A stretch of DNA of 64,000 nt from positions 124,001 through 188,000 of the forward strand of contig JAFDWR010000002.1 in NCBI GenBank assembly GCA_018268355.1, read 5' to 3'. Positions within the stretch are counted from its first letter, which is position 1. Every line of letters begins with the position of its first letter. The notes below the pieces were generated by a model. That model ran no database searches and had not been told where the DNA came from. It saw only the letters and a program-made list of their open reading frames with translations. Source of the DNA: Armatimonadota bacterium. Lineage in GTDB: Bacteria; Armatimonadota; Fimbriimonadia; Fimbriimonadales; Fimbriimonadaceae. The position numbers were made by a program, and so were the translations under genes. Below, one piece after another: positions 49,984 through 59,118 of the stretch.

Positions 49984-51342
49984 TTGCTGAAGGTTCACCC
50001 ATCCAAGACCCTCGTTTGCGCCCTTTTTCTCGTCGGAACCGCCACTCTTACCGGCTGCCGACATTCCAAGGTGGGCCAGCTACGCCAAGAACTCGAGTCC
50101 GTCCAGGCGAGAATCAAGAGCAAATACGGCGTCGAAAAGCCGGTTGACCTCGTTGGCGAGCGCATTCCCGCGAAGGACAACGGCGTGGCGATGCTCGCCG
50201 CCGCAATGCGGGTGGGGCGAGGCGACAACAAGATGTTCGACGCGGAGGCGCTGTATCTCAGCCCAAGGTCGAACCGCCAATCGCCGGAATACCTTGAGGC
50301 CGAACGCCTCCTCAAGCCGAAGTTCGACAAGCTCATGGAGGCATCACGGGCCAACTGTTGGCGGACGATGTCCGACCTCGCGACCCCCATCACGACGAAC
50401 TATCCCGAGCTCTCGCAGGCGCGGCTCGGCGTCCGGCTGCTGATCACCCGAGCCCGACAGTCCGCTTCCCGAGGCGATGTCACCGCCGCTTGGTCGGACT
50501 TCACCGCTGGCTACCGGCTCGCTAAGCTGCTTTCCAATAGTCCGTCCATTGAGGGCGTCCTCACCCAGATCGACTGCTGGTCGATGGTTTTGCGAGGCTT
50601 CGAGATCCTGCTTCCGCTACGGGACAAGTTCCCCGACTACCAGGCCCTATTGGAGTCGGTCCCCGACGAGCTTGATTGGCGGACCGCGCTCAAGTTCGAA
50701 TACACGTCGGAAATGGCCTATCGCGAGACGCTGCGCCGGAACGGGGTGCGGCCGATTCTTGCTGTTCTCCAATACGTCCCCGACACCGTGAAGGAGGCCG
50801 ACCTTGTGCCTTCCGAGTTCACCCGCGACGAGTGGATCTACACGAACTTCATCTACCTGGGGCAAAAGTGGGAAGAGACCCTTGGCTGGGCGAACGAGAA
50901 GGGCATCACGATGGACGAAGTCCGACGACGGTGGAAAAAGACCGACGAACACGTCCGCAGCCAGCCCGACCGGCTTCGGATCGCGGGCGCGGTCTTCCCT
51001 TCCCTCTCCGATGTATTCATTTCGCTGATGCGGTTCTCAGCCCAGAAGGCGGCGACGCGCGGCTTGGTCCGAGTCGTGGCATTCCAGGGCAAAAACGGCC
51101 GGTGGCCGAATCCCGGCGAGATCGAAGTGGGCACCGATCCGTTCATGAATCAGCCGCTCCGGGTGGCTTATGGCGACGGGGCGTGCGTCGTTTATTCGCT
51201 CGACATCAATCGGCAGGACGACGGTGGCTACGACAGCACGGGCTCGACGTCAATCGACACGACCGCGGTCTATCCGCCCGACCTGCGCCGTCGCCGGTTC
51301 AGGAACCAACAAGCTCCTTCGACCGCGCCCCAGGGCCGGTAA
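49984..51342 (+). CDS. Hypothetical lipoprotein
   Basis: 452 aa from TTG 49984. The N-terminal signal ends in a lipobox LTGC with Cys25, so it is a probable lipoprotein. The body is helical with many Arg/Glu/Asp residues; a late segment (VFISLMRFSAQKAATRGLVRVVAFQGKNGRWPNPGE) is followed by a YSLDINRQDDGG stretch, style of a general-secretion-pathway G-like end. No family recognised. Its stop abuts the stop of convergent NadR-like gene with zero gap. Confidence 0.8.
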   Translation: MLKVHPSKTLVCALFLVGTATLTGCRHSKVGQLRQELESVQARIKSKYGVEKPVDLVGERIPAKDNGVAMLAAAMRVGRGDNKMFDAEALYLSPRSNRQSPEYLEAERLLKPKFDKLMEASRANCWRTMSDLATPITTNYPELSQARLGVRLLITRARQSASRGDVTAAWSDFTAGYRLAKLLSNSPSIEGVLTQIDCWSMVLRGFEILLPLRDKFPDYQALLESVPDELDWRTALKFEYTSEMAYRETLRRNGVRPILAVLQYVPDTVKEADLVPSEFTRDEWIYTNFIYLGQKWEETLGWANEKGITMDEVRRRWKKTDEHVRSQPDRLRIAGAVFPSLSDVFISLMRFSAQKAATRGLVRVVAFQGKNGRWPNPGEIEVGTDPFMNQPLRVAYGDGACVVYSLDINRQDDGGYDSTGSTSIDTTAVYPPDLRRRRFRNQQAPSTAPQGR

Positions 51343-52308
51343 CTACCCCTTCGTTGATGGCGGTTTGAGGCCGAATCGACGTTCAGTCTCGGCAAGCGCC
51401 GCGCTCATTCGCGCCTCGTGCGGGCCACCAAGCCGAATGAACGGGATGCCGCGCGATTCGAGCCGCTCCACGAACCACTCGTGCATTTCCATCCGGATAT
51501 GCTCACCATCCCTTGTTCCATCTTGCACAAAACCGAAGTCGGGCATGGTCAGAAGATAAAGGTCGGGGCGGCTCCGGTAGCCGATCTCGTTCACCTCTGG
51601 CGAGTCATGGCCGACGTACCGCCGGTGCCAAATCGTGGTGGCGAGGGCGTCGGTGTCGCAGATGAGGACCTTGTTGGCCCGCCGGGCGGCGGCGTCTTCG
51701 CGCTGCTGCTGGGTCGTTGCCACGGTGATGAAGTCGTCGGTTCTCCACTCGTCGGTCTTCGCGAGGGAGTATTCGCGGCCATATTCCGGCACCCATTCGG
51801 TCTGAAACGTCTTCGCGAGGGCTTCCGCAAGGGTGGTCGTGCCGCTGGATTCAACCCCGATGGCGACAATCCGCTTGACAAAATGAGCCCGAACGCAAGG
51901 CTCTAGGAACTCGAGGTGGTCGAGCGGCGACTGCCGGATCCGCGTCGCTGAAATCGGCACCCTGAGGCGATCCGGGTCCACGAAAACGTGCTCCGCGCCC
52001 ATCGCGGCGGCATAGCCCGGCCCGTAGTCTTCGCTCGTGAAGACGAGGTCCGGTCGCCGCCCGAGGATCTCCACCGTCCGCGCCGCCCAGGGGCCCGGTT
52101 CGTCCGGGAGGTCGTCGGGCGTCACCACCACCCGCACGGAAGGATGAATCTCCTGGAGCCATGCCTGCCGCAGCGCACCCGCAATCTCCTGGGATGGGTG
52201 CTCGCAGATGATGACGGTCAAGTCGCTCGCCGCTGATGCGGTGTCGATCAGCAGTTTGTGCCCGCGATGGGGCGGATAGAACTTGCCGATGACGACGCCA
52301 GTCTTCAC
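51343..52308 (-). CDS. NadR-like bifunctional NMN adenylyltransferase/ribosylnicotinamide kinase
   Basis: 321 aa. N-terminal adenylyltransferase: GKFYPPHRGHKLL with the HxGH motif, ISATRIR near residue 120. C-terminal kinase: P-loop GVESSGTTT (151-159). The usual Lys of GxxxxGK[ST] is Thr here; similar T-type loops occur in actinobacterial NadR-like proteins as I recall, so this may be a family variant. It salvages nicotinamide riboside to NAD. No DNA-binding domain of the enterobacterial type. Confidence 0.85.
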   Translation of the reverse strand: MKTGVVIGKFYPPHRGHKLLIDTASAASDLTVIICEHPSQEIAGALRQAWLQEIHPSVRVVVTPDDLPDEPGPWAARTVEILGRRPDLVFTSEDYGPGYAAAMGAEHVFVDPDRLRVPISATRIRQSPLDHLEFLEPCVRAHFVKRIVAIGVESSGTTTLAEALAKTFQTEWVPEYGREYSLAKTDEWRTDDFITVATTQQQREDAAARRANKVLICDTDALATTIWHRRYVGHDSPEVNEIGYRSRPDLYLLTMPDFGFVQDGTRDGEHIRMEMHEWFVERLESRGIPFIRLGGPHEARMSAALAETERRFGLKPPSTKG

Positions 52309-52361
52309 TCCTTGAGTTTATCGTCCCCGGTCATCCCCGCGATTCCGGTTAAAATGCCCAC

Positions 52362-53849
52362 ATGGTCTTTACCGCGATTTATGCCCTTGCTCGTCTCCAA
52401 GCCAGCCCCGCCGACCTGCTGCGAGCGGCCGCCCGAAAAGAGCTTGGCGTCATCGAAGACAACCAGACATGGGTCATGCGCGGAACCTCAAACTTTTACG
52501 GCGCAACGCAAAGCTTTCAGTTCATCTTCGACAACAAGAGCAACTGGCTGCAGACCGCGACGGGGCCGATCTCGATGGAGGAGGGCGACAATGGCACGAT
52601 GGTGTGGACGCGAGGGCTCAGCGGCGTCCCCCACGAAGAGTTTCGCCACGAAAAGGAGATCAGCCGCATTCGTGCTTTTGTCGTGAACGGCGAATGGACC
52701 AACCCCGACGGGCGGGTCGAGATCCTCGACCTCCAAGATGGCAGGACCTGCAACCTACGCCTCAAGGGTGGCAATGCGATGGTCAAGATGACCTTCGACC
52801 CCGTCACGTTCCAGGCTCAGCAGCTCTCGAACTGGTCGCCCGATGGCGACGAAACCTGGACCTTTAGCCAATGGACGCGGATGAACAACCTGCACATCCC
52901 GAAGAAGTGGGTCCACGTCCAGGGTGGCGAAACCGATACGATCACGGTCAGCGAGGTGCGCCTCCAACGGTCGTATCGACCGGGCTACGGCATGCCGAAG
53001 CCACTCGCAGGCACGGGCAGCTTCGACGTAAAGGCCCCACGAGAGGTGAAGGTCATGCGGCGATTCGGCTACGTTTTCGTTCGACCGCTGATCAATGGCC
53101 AAGACCTTGGCTGGTTCTTCCTCGACACCGGCGCGGACCTCTTGGTGCTCGACCCGACGATCATTGCGAAGTTCAAGATGCAGACGGTCGGCAAGGCCCC
53201 CGTTGCGGGCGTCGTCGCTTCTCAGTCGTACGACTTTGTGAAGGGGATTGACTTTGAACTCGGCGGCATCAAGCTCAACAAGCCGATTGGAATCGGGCTG
53301 GACCTCCAGCCGTTTGCGAAGGCCCTCAACATGCCGATCGTCGGCATCTGCGGCTACGATGTGTTCTGCCGCAGTGTCATCACAATCCCTGCGAAGGGCG
53401 ACACGATCCGGATCGATCCGCCGGTCCCGATGGCGGAGGCCAAGGGGGTCGAGATGGAGTTCCACGGCAATGCTCCCGCCCTCGAATGCGAGTTCGAAGG
53501 TGGCCGAAAGGCGTGGTTTACGCTCGACACCGGATCGGGCAGTACGGTGGACTTCTTCTCGCCGCTCGTGGCATCGGCCAAGCTGCTGGAGGGTCGAAAG
53601 ACGAGCCGCATCATGTCGGGCGGCGCGGGCGGAAGTGCGGAGTCGTTCGCGGGACCGCTGGAGTACTTCGTCCTCGGCCCGAAGCGATTCGAGAAGACGC
53701 AGGCGGGCTTTCAGGTCGTCAAGAAAGGCGGATTCAGCAGCCCGTGGGTGGGTGGCAACGTCGGCGCAGGGTTCCTCGGCAAGTTCGACATGACCTACGA
53801 CTACGCGAACCGCAGGCTCAACTTCGGAATCCCGGCGAGCTCAAACTAG
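52362..53849 (+). CDS. Retropepsin-like aspartyl protease family protein with two active-site motifs
   Basis: 495 aa. The N-terminus has a weak signal. A region of about 200 aa resembles outer-membrane lipoprotein-sorting type beta folds (KKWVHVQGGETDTITV). Two DTG motifs lie at Asp255 (FLDTGADLL) and Asp389 (TLDTGSGST) in two tandem retropepsin-like folds, so a single chain may form its own active pair. Family members are secreted or periplasmic. Its stop overlaps the stop of the next, convergent gene. Confidence 0.85.
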   Translation: MVFTAIYALARLQASPADLLRAAARKELGVIEDNQTWVMRGTSNFYGATQSFQFIFDNKSNWLQTATGPISMEEGDNGTMVWTRGLSGVPHEEFRHEKEISRIRAFVVNGEWTNPDGRVEILDLQDGRTCNLRLKGGNAMVKMTFDPVTFQAQQLSNWSPDGDETWTFSQWTRMNNLHIPKKWVHVQGGETDTITVSEVRLQRSYRPGYGMPKPLAGTGSFDVKAPREVKVMRRFGYVFVRPLINGQDLGWFFLDTGADLLVLDPTIIAKFKMQTVGKAPVAGVVASQSYDFVKGIDFELGGIKLNKPIGIGLDLQPFAKALNMPIVGICGYDVFCRSVITIPAKGDTIRIDPPVPMAEAKGVEMEFHGNAPALECEFEGGRKAWFTLDTGSGSTVDFFSPLVASAKLLEGRKTSRIMSGGAGGSAESFAGPLEYFVLGPKRFEKTQAGFQVVKKGGFSSPWVGGNVGAGFLGKFDMTYDYANRRLNFGIPASSN

Positions 53850-54595
53850 GGCCGCAAGGGGTCGTTGCGCCAGCGATAGGGGTTGGGCCCGAAAACCGAC
53901 TCGATGAGCCGGTAAACGCGCGGATCGTAGGCCTTCAGCTTTTCGGGCGAGGCCACGTCGTTGTGGATCCCGTTGGGCGGATCGACGATCATGTTGCAGT
54001 CAAAGTAGCTCTGCACCGCTTCGGCCCAGTACTCGCTGGGGTTCGTGGCGGCGTAAGTCTTTGCCCAGAGCTTTTCTTTCATCGCCTGGTCGTAACAGGA
54101 CTTCACCTCGTTGAGAAAGCCCTTGCGCACGGGACCGAGGCCCATCTCCATGATCGCGTGGGAAAACTCGTGGATGAAGATGCTCTCACCGCGGTAGCGA
54201 TCTCCGGGTAGCCGGAGAAGGTTCTCTTCCGCCGCGCTGATTGCGGGCCGCTCGGCGGTTGGTCCGAGGCCTCGCGCGCGCTTGTTCCAGTCCGTCTGGG
54301 GGAAGACGCGCTGGAGGTCGCTGTGCTCCGGGATGTCGAGCGTCTGCTCGGAGACCGCCATGACTGCGATGCGGACCTTTTGTCGGATGAGCTCCTTGCG
54401 CGCTTCGGGGATGCGGGCAAGCATGATCTTGGCGAGGCGATAAGCCTCTTCCAATGCCCGGTCGGAGACCTTGTCACTTGAGATGATGGGCAGGCCCTCG
54501 AGCATGATGCACTTCTTGTAGAACGGGCTCAGCTTCCAGTCGGCGGGTGGCTTCCCGACCGTCGGCCCAAAAAGAAGCAGGGCGAGGAGCGTCAT
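53846..54595 (-). CDS. Putative secreted HExxH zinc metallopeptidase
   Basis: 249 aa from ATG 54595. Signal peptide, then helical body. HEFSHAIME (142-150) gives the HExxH zinc site with Glu192 (YWAEAVQSYF) as likely third ligand, gluzincin spacing. Family not recognised; a link to lethal-factor-type or M90-type peptidases is only a guess. It overlaps the end of the symporter gene by ATGA and is in its operon. Confidence 0.75.
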   Translation of the reverse strand: MTLLALLLFGPTVGKPPADWKLSPFYKKCIMLEGLPIISSDKVSDRALEEAYRLAKIMLARIPEARKELIRQKVRIAVMAVSEQTLDIPEHSDLQRVFPQTDWNKRARGLGPTAERPAISAAEENLLRLPGDRYRGESIFIHEFSHAIMEMGLGPVRKGFLNEVKSCYDQAMKEKLWAKTYAATNPSEYWAEAVQSYFDCNMIVDPPNGIHNDVASPEKLKAYDPRVYRLIESVFGPNPYRWRNDPLRP

Positions 54596-55812
54596 GTTGC
54601 GGCCTCCGCCAGCGGCTCGGCGGGGGTTTTTCCGTCGAGGATGCAGGTGCTCGCGAGGTCTCCGACAACGTTGATCGTGGTGCGACAACGGTCGAGGAAC
54701 CAGTCGAGCGGCAACAGGAGCGGGATGTACTCGATCGGTAGGTGGACGGCGTTGAAGACCGCGATCATCGTCACCAGTCCAGCCTCGGGGATGCCCGCCG
54801 CGCCGACCGACGCGATCACCGCCATGAGGACAACGACCATCTGTTGCGAGAACGAAAGGTGTTGGCCAATCGCCTGGGAAATGAAGAGCGCGGCCATCGC
54901 CTCGTAAAGCGCGGTGCCGTCGTGGTTGAAGGTGCCGCCAACCATGACGCCAAGGCTCGCTGACTCCTCGCGTAGCTTCAACTTCTCCTTCGCGCAGGCA
55001 TAGGTGACGGGCAGGGTCGCCGCCGAGCTCGCGGTCGAGAACGCCATCGCAAAGGCGTCTGCCGCGCCGACGAAGAACTGCTTGATTGAGACCCACGATC
55101 CCAGCCGGAGTCGAATCACGTAGACCACGCACATCAGCAGCAGCGCGAGGATCACGCTAACCACGAACCAGCCCATCTTGATCAGCGGCTCAAAGCCGGT
55201 CGTACCGACCACTCGGGCCACAACGGCGAGAACCGCGAGCGGGACGAGGGCAAAGACCCAGTGGAGCATCTTGAGCGTGATCTGGAGTCCGAAGTCGACC
55301 CAAGTCTCAAGGCTCTTGATCTGGGCGTCAAACTTCCCGCCCTTGAGCATCTTGATCGCAAGGGCAAGGCCAACGCCGATGCAGATGACACCGATGATGT
55401 CGTTCGTGCTGAACGGGCCGAGGAAGTCCTTGGGAATCTTGCCCAGGAGGTCGTTCACGGGGTCAAAGGGCTTCTTATCGGGGGCAGCGGCAGCTGCCGG
55501 GAGCTTCACGTGCTGGCCCGGCATGAGGAGGTTGGCGACCCCGATACCGATGAGGATCGCAATCACCGTGTTGCTCATGAGGATCCACATCATCCGGCCC
55601 GCAAGGCGACCCTTGATGTTCGTGGTCAGGATCGCGTGGAACAGGCTAAGGAAGATCAGCGGAGTGGCGAGCAGGCGCAGGAGCTGCAGGATTAGGTCGG
55701 AAACCAGCTTGAGTTGCCCGGCGTCCTTGCCCAGAAGAAGGCCAAGGGGCACGCCCAGGACCAGACCGATCACGATCTGGACGACCAAAGGGACACGTTG
55801 AAGAAAGCCCAT
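54592..55812 (-). CDS. Dicarboxylate/amino acid:cation symporter (DAACS family)
   Basis: 406 aa with about eight membrane segments and two re-entrant loops. The MGGTFNHDGTALYEA-type loop (here VGGTFNHDGTALYE), ASVGAAGIPEAGLVTM, and DWFLDRCRTTINVVGD are hallmark motifs of GltP/DctA. Substrate is glutamate, aspartate or C4-dicarboxylate. Downstream HExxH gene overlaps. Confidence 0.92.
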   Translation of the reverse strand: MGFLQRVPLVVQIVIGLVLGVPLGLLLGKDAGQLKLVSDLILQLLRLLATPLIFLSLFHAILTTNIKGRLAGRMMWILMSNTVIAILIGIGVANLLMPGQHVKLPAAAAAPDKKPFDPVNDLLGKIPKDFLGPFSTNDIIGVICIGVGLALAIKMLKGGKFDAQIKSLETWVDFGLQITLKMLHWVFALVPLAVLAVVARVVGTTGFEPLIKMGWFVVSVILALLLMCVVYVIRLRLGSWVSIKQFFVGAADAFAMAFSTASSAATLPVTYACAKEKLKLREESASLGVMVGGTFNHDGTALYEAMAALFISQAIGQHLSFSQQMVVVLMAVIASVGAAGIPEAGLVTMIAVFNAVHLPIEYIPLLLPLDWFLDRCRTTINVVGDLASTCILDGKTPAEPLAEAAT

Positions 55813-55851
55813 GAGTTGGGCTCAATTCTAAGTGATTTGCATCACGGCGTG

Positions 55852-56802
55852 CTAGCCGCGGAGCCGCTTAACTTCTTCGAGCGTCATCCGGACGCCGTCC
55901 ATCACCGGCGTGGGGGCCTCGTTGTAACCCGCATCGCGGAGCTTGGTGAGGTCGGCCTCGGTGAACGCTTGGTACTTGCCCTTCAGGTCCTCAGGGAACG
56001 GAACGTACTCGATCCGACCCCGACCTTCGGCGGCAATCACCGCGTTGGCGAGGTCGTTGAAGCTGGCCGATTGGCCGCTGCCGGCGTTGAATATCCCCGC
56101 CGGGTGGTTGCCTTCGCCGAAGAAGAGGTTGATCTTGACGATGTCGCCGACATAGACGAAGTCGCGTCGCTGCTCGCCGGGCCCATAGCCGTGGGAACCC
56201 TCAAAGAGCTTGACGACGTCGCCCTGTTGGAGCTGGCGGCGGAAGTGGTGCACGAGCGAAGCCATGCGGTTCTTATGCTGCTCGCGCGGGCCATAGACGT
56301 TGAAGTAGCGAAGGCCGACGACCGGTGCGCGCAGCTTGCTCATGCGGGCCCGGACATGCTGGTCAAAGGCGAGTTTGCTGTAGCCATAGACGTTCAGCGG
56401 TCGCTCGTTTTCGGGCGACTCGGTGAAGGCGGTGCTCGCACCATAGGTCGCCGCGCTGGAGGCGTAAACCATCGGCACCATGTGGTGCTGGCAGTAGTCG
56501 AGGAGCTCGCGGCTGAACGCGAAGTTCCAGTACATCATGTAGTGGCCGTCGGATTCGACCGTGTCGCTGCACGCGCCCTGGTGGAAGACGTGGCTGAAGT
56601 GAGTCGGCGCCCGATTGGCAAGGAGCCGATCAAAGAACTCCTGCTTATCGAAGTAGTCCGCAATCGTGCAGTCGCCGAGGTTGAGGTGCTTCTCAGATCG
56701 CTTGAGGTTATCGACCACCACGATGTCGGTGTGGCCCTGGTCGTTGAGTGCCTTGACCAAATTAGAGCCGATAAAGCCTGCGCCGCCGGTGACAAGAATC
56801 AT
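55852..56802 (-). CDS. hldD: ADP-L-glycero-D-manno-heptose 6-epimerase
   Basis: 316 aa. ILVTGGAGFIGSNLVKALND Rossmann start, NLKRSEKHLNLGDCTIADYFDK, YASSAATYG and YGYSKLAFDQ catalytic Tyr-Lys, and RYFNVYGPREQHKNRMASLV are characteristic of HldD. It makes the L-form heptose for LPS inner core. The start overlaps the stop of the heptose kinase gene, so the two are coupled. Confidence 0.92.
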   Translation of the reverse strand: MILVTGGAGFIGSNLVKALNDQGHTDIVVVDNLKRSEKHLNLGDCTIADYFDKQEFFDRLLANRAPTHFSHVFHQGACSDTVESDGHYMMYWNFAFSRELLDYCQHHMVPMVYASSAATYGASTAFTESPENERPLNVYGYSKLAFDQHVRARMSKLRAPVVGLRYFNVYGPREQHKNRMASLVHHFRRQLQQGDVVKLFEGSHGYGPGEQRRDFVYVGDIVKINLFFGEGNHPAGIFNAGSGQSASFNDLANAVIAAEGRGRIEYVPFPEDLKGKYQAFTEADLTKLRDAGYNEAPTPVMDGVRMTLEEVKRLRG

Positions 56803-58100
56803 GATTGTTTTCCTTCCAGAGTTTGGCCGTAGGCCTCGATGATGCGCTCGGCGACGTCTTGGGCCAAATGGGCGACGGCGTCGAGTTCGTTGATCGCCAT
56901 CGCGACCCGCGCATCGGCAATGTCGCCGACCGCGAGGCCCACGAGTCGGCCTTGGCCGAGCTTCGCCTTTGCCGCGCGAATTTCGCTCAGTTGAATCGGG
57001 TCAAACGAGCTCAGGTAAAGCCCGACATCCTTGCCCGACTTCGTCCAGGTTTCAATCGCGAGCCGAAGCCCCTCTTCATCGAGGACGTCGTCAACCTGGG
57101 CATCGTCGAGAGAGTCGAGGACGCCAAGCAGTTCGTCCATCGAGATCGCATAGGTGCCGAGTTTCGCGACGACAAAACCTGCAGCCAGGTTCGCCATGCG
57201 CACCGACTGCTCCATCGGCAAGCCGATCGCCGCCATGAACGCGAGGGTGGCGATGACGGTGTCGCCCGCGCCAGAAACGTCGAAGACTTCCCTTGCCTGG
57301 GTTGCGTAGCGCCGAACCCGGCCGGGTTCGAGCAGAGCCATGCCGAGCTCGCCGAGCGTGGCGAGCAAGAAGTCGAGTTGGAGATCGGTTCGCAGGGTTT
57401 CGCCCGCCGAGATCAGCGACTCGAGGTCGCCTTCGCCAAGATGGACGGCTGCCGCGAGCTCCTTTCGGTTGGGCGAGAGGCAGGTCGCCTGGGTGTACTT
57501 TCGATAGTCGATGCCCTTCGGGTCGACAAAGACGGGAATGTTCTTGGCGCGGGCAAGCCGGATGACTTCGTCGCACACGGCGTCGCTGAGGACGCCCTTG
57601 GCATAGTCGGAAAGGACGACGGCATCGAGGCCGCGGTCCATCACGCCTTTGACTTGGGCCAGCAGTTCGGCCTCGGCAGAAGCGGGCACCGCATCGACCT
57701 CTTCGTGGTCGATGCGCAGCATCTGTTGGCGCGAACCCACCACGCGCGTCTTCGTGATTGTCGGGAACTGGGGTCCGGGCGAGGTGAGCACCGGTTCCAT
57801 GCCCTCGGCGAGCATCGCGGTGAGCAGTTCGCGTCCGTGGGCGTCGTCCCCGACGTAACCCGAGACAATCGTTTCTGCACCGAGCCGCGCGAGGTTCAGG
57901 GCGACGTTCGCGGCACCGCCCGCAACTTGGCGCTGACGTCGAACGCGGACGACGGGCACGGGCGCTTCGGGGCTGATCCGCTCCGCCTCACCATAAAGGT
58001 AGCGATCGAGCATGATGTCGCCGAGCACGAGGATGCGCGGCGGGGCGGCTCGCTCGCCCAGCGTGGCTCGCAGCCTCTGGCCTTCACCAAACGACAGCAC
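56799..58100 (-). CDS. D-glycero-beta-D-manno-heptose-7-phosphate kinase with decayed nucleotidyltransferase domain
   Basis: 433 aa. The kinase domain (1-325) is RfaE1-type: LGDIMLDRYLYGEAERISPEAPVPVV, GGAANVALNLARLG, and the GAGDT anion hole (277-281). Residues 345-433 align to the RfaE2 domain, but the HxGH core is gone: SSFDPIQLSEI (364-374) stands where GCFDxxHxGH should be, and the RPVNPLE and C-terminal TTxII sites are missing. Kinase only, by sequence. A separate transferase would have to finish the ADP-heptose path. Overlaps the glycosyltransferase by one base and hldD by ATGA. Confidence 0.88.
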   Translation of the reverse strand: MLSFGEGQRLRATLGERAAPPRILVLGDIMLDRYLYGEAERISPEAPVPVVRVRRQRQVAGGAANVALNLARLGAETIVSGYVGDDAHGRELLTAMLAEGMEPVLTSPGPQFPTITKTRVVGSRQQMLRIDHEEVDAVPASAEAELLAQVKGVMDRGLDAVVLSDYAKGVLSDAVCDEVIRLARAKNIPVFVDPKGIDYRKYTQATCLSPNRKELAAAVHLGEGDLESLISAGETLRTDLQLDFLLATLGELGMALLEPGRVRRYATQAREVFDVSGAGDTVIATLAFMAAIGLPMEQSVRMANLAAGFVVAKLGTYAISMDELLGVLDSLDDAQVDDVLDEEGLRLAIETWTKSGKDVGLYLSSFDPIQLSEIRAAKAKLGQGRLVGLAVGDIADARVAMAINELDAVAHLAQDVAERIIEAYGQTLEGKQS

Positions 58101-59026
58101 TAGCGGTACACCAACCTGTCGTGGACCTTTTTCCAGAACGACCGCTTGCCGAATTGCTGTCTTTCCGTGAAGTCGTCAGCGGCGGCGTTCCGAATCTTGG
58201 TCGCCGGGTGGACGAGCGGAAACTGGATGGGCGTGACCGGCATCTCGGCGAGCTCGCTCTTGCGGTGGGTGTGGGTGGCGTCGCCGGAGATGAAGCCGAT
58301 GTTTTGCACCAGGTTCACGTTTGGCATCGCGTTCATCACCCCTTGCTTCAGGCAAGCGAAGAAGAACTGGTAGTCCCAGGCGTCGATGTGCTCGGCCTTT
58401 TGGAGTTCGGGATCGAGCATGACGTCGAAGCGGCGCGTCCAATAGGCCTTGGCTCGCTCGTCATCGCCAAACATCTTGCTGAGCCCGCCGGCATCGCGGA
58501 AGGCGGGCCAATCCTTGACTTCGTAGTCGAAGTGCTTCCACATCCGGCGCCAGGTCGCCCAGCCCCAACAGTGCATGTAGCGGCTCCAGTAGTAGCTCTC
58601 CGGGGTCTTGTTCTTTCCGAACTGGAAATTGGAGCCCGCGATGATGCCGACCGAATCATCATGCCGGTAGCGCGCGAGGAGTTCGGCCGCGAACGGGAAG
58701 AAGCTTGGATCGGGCACGCAATCATCTTCGAGGATGATCCCTTCCTCTTCGTGTTCAAAGAACCAGGTGATGCCGCCCGCAATCGCGCGGCCACAACCAA
58801 CGTTCTCATCGCGAAAGAGAGTCTTCACCTCGCACGGCCAGTCGATCTGCTCGACGATCGCCCGAGTTTGTTGAACTCGCTCAAATTCACCCTCTTTGTG
58901 CGCCCTTGGGCCGTCCGATGATATATACAGTCTGGAAGGCTTGGCTTGGCGAATACGCTCAAAGACCCGTACCGTCGTTTGGGGCCGGTTGAAGATGAGG
59001 AAAAGGACGGCGGGTGTTTCTGGCAT
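58100..59026 (-). CDS. Glycosyltransferase, GT2/GT-A-like
   Basis: 308 aa. FLIFNRPQTTVRVFERIRQ start, a RDENVGCGRAIAGGITWFFEHEEEGIILEDDCVPDPSFF nucleotide/metal site with acidic DD, and WGWATWRRMWKHFDYEV acceptor region are common to hypothetical GT-A enzymes near polysaccharide loci. Sugar unknown. It overlaps the heptose kinase by one base and is first of the minus-strand run. A 92-bp gap to the divergent GT4 gene holds the promoters. Confidence 0.82.
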   Translation of the reverse strand: MPETPAVLFLIFNRPQTTVRVFERIRQAKPSRLYISSDGPRAHKEGEFERVQQTRAIVEQIDWPCEVKTLFRDENVGCGRAIAGGITWFFEHEEEGIILEDDCVPDPSFFPFAAELLARYRHDDSVGIIAGSNFQFGKNKTPESYYWSRYMHCWGWATWRRMWKHFDYEVKDWPAFRDAGGLSKMFGDDERAKAYWTRRFDVMLDPELQKAEHIDAWDYQFFFACLKQGVMNAMPNVNLVQNIGFISGDATHTHRKSELAEMPVTPIQFPLVHPATKIRNAAADDFTERQQFGKRSFWKKVHDRLVYR

Positions 59027-59118
59027 GAGTCGTGCTTCTCTTCCTATTATGGGGTTCTGCGTCGCCGATCCTCAATTGGTGCAGGGAGTAGAATTCGTAC
59101 TCGGCGAGTGAAGGTGCA

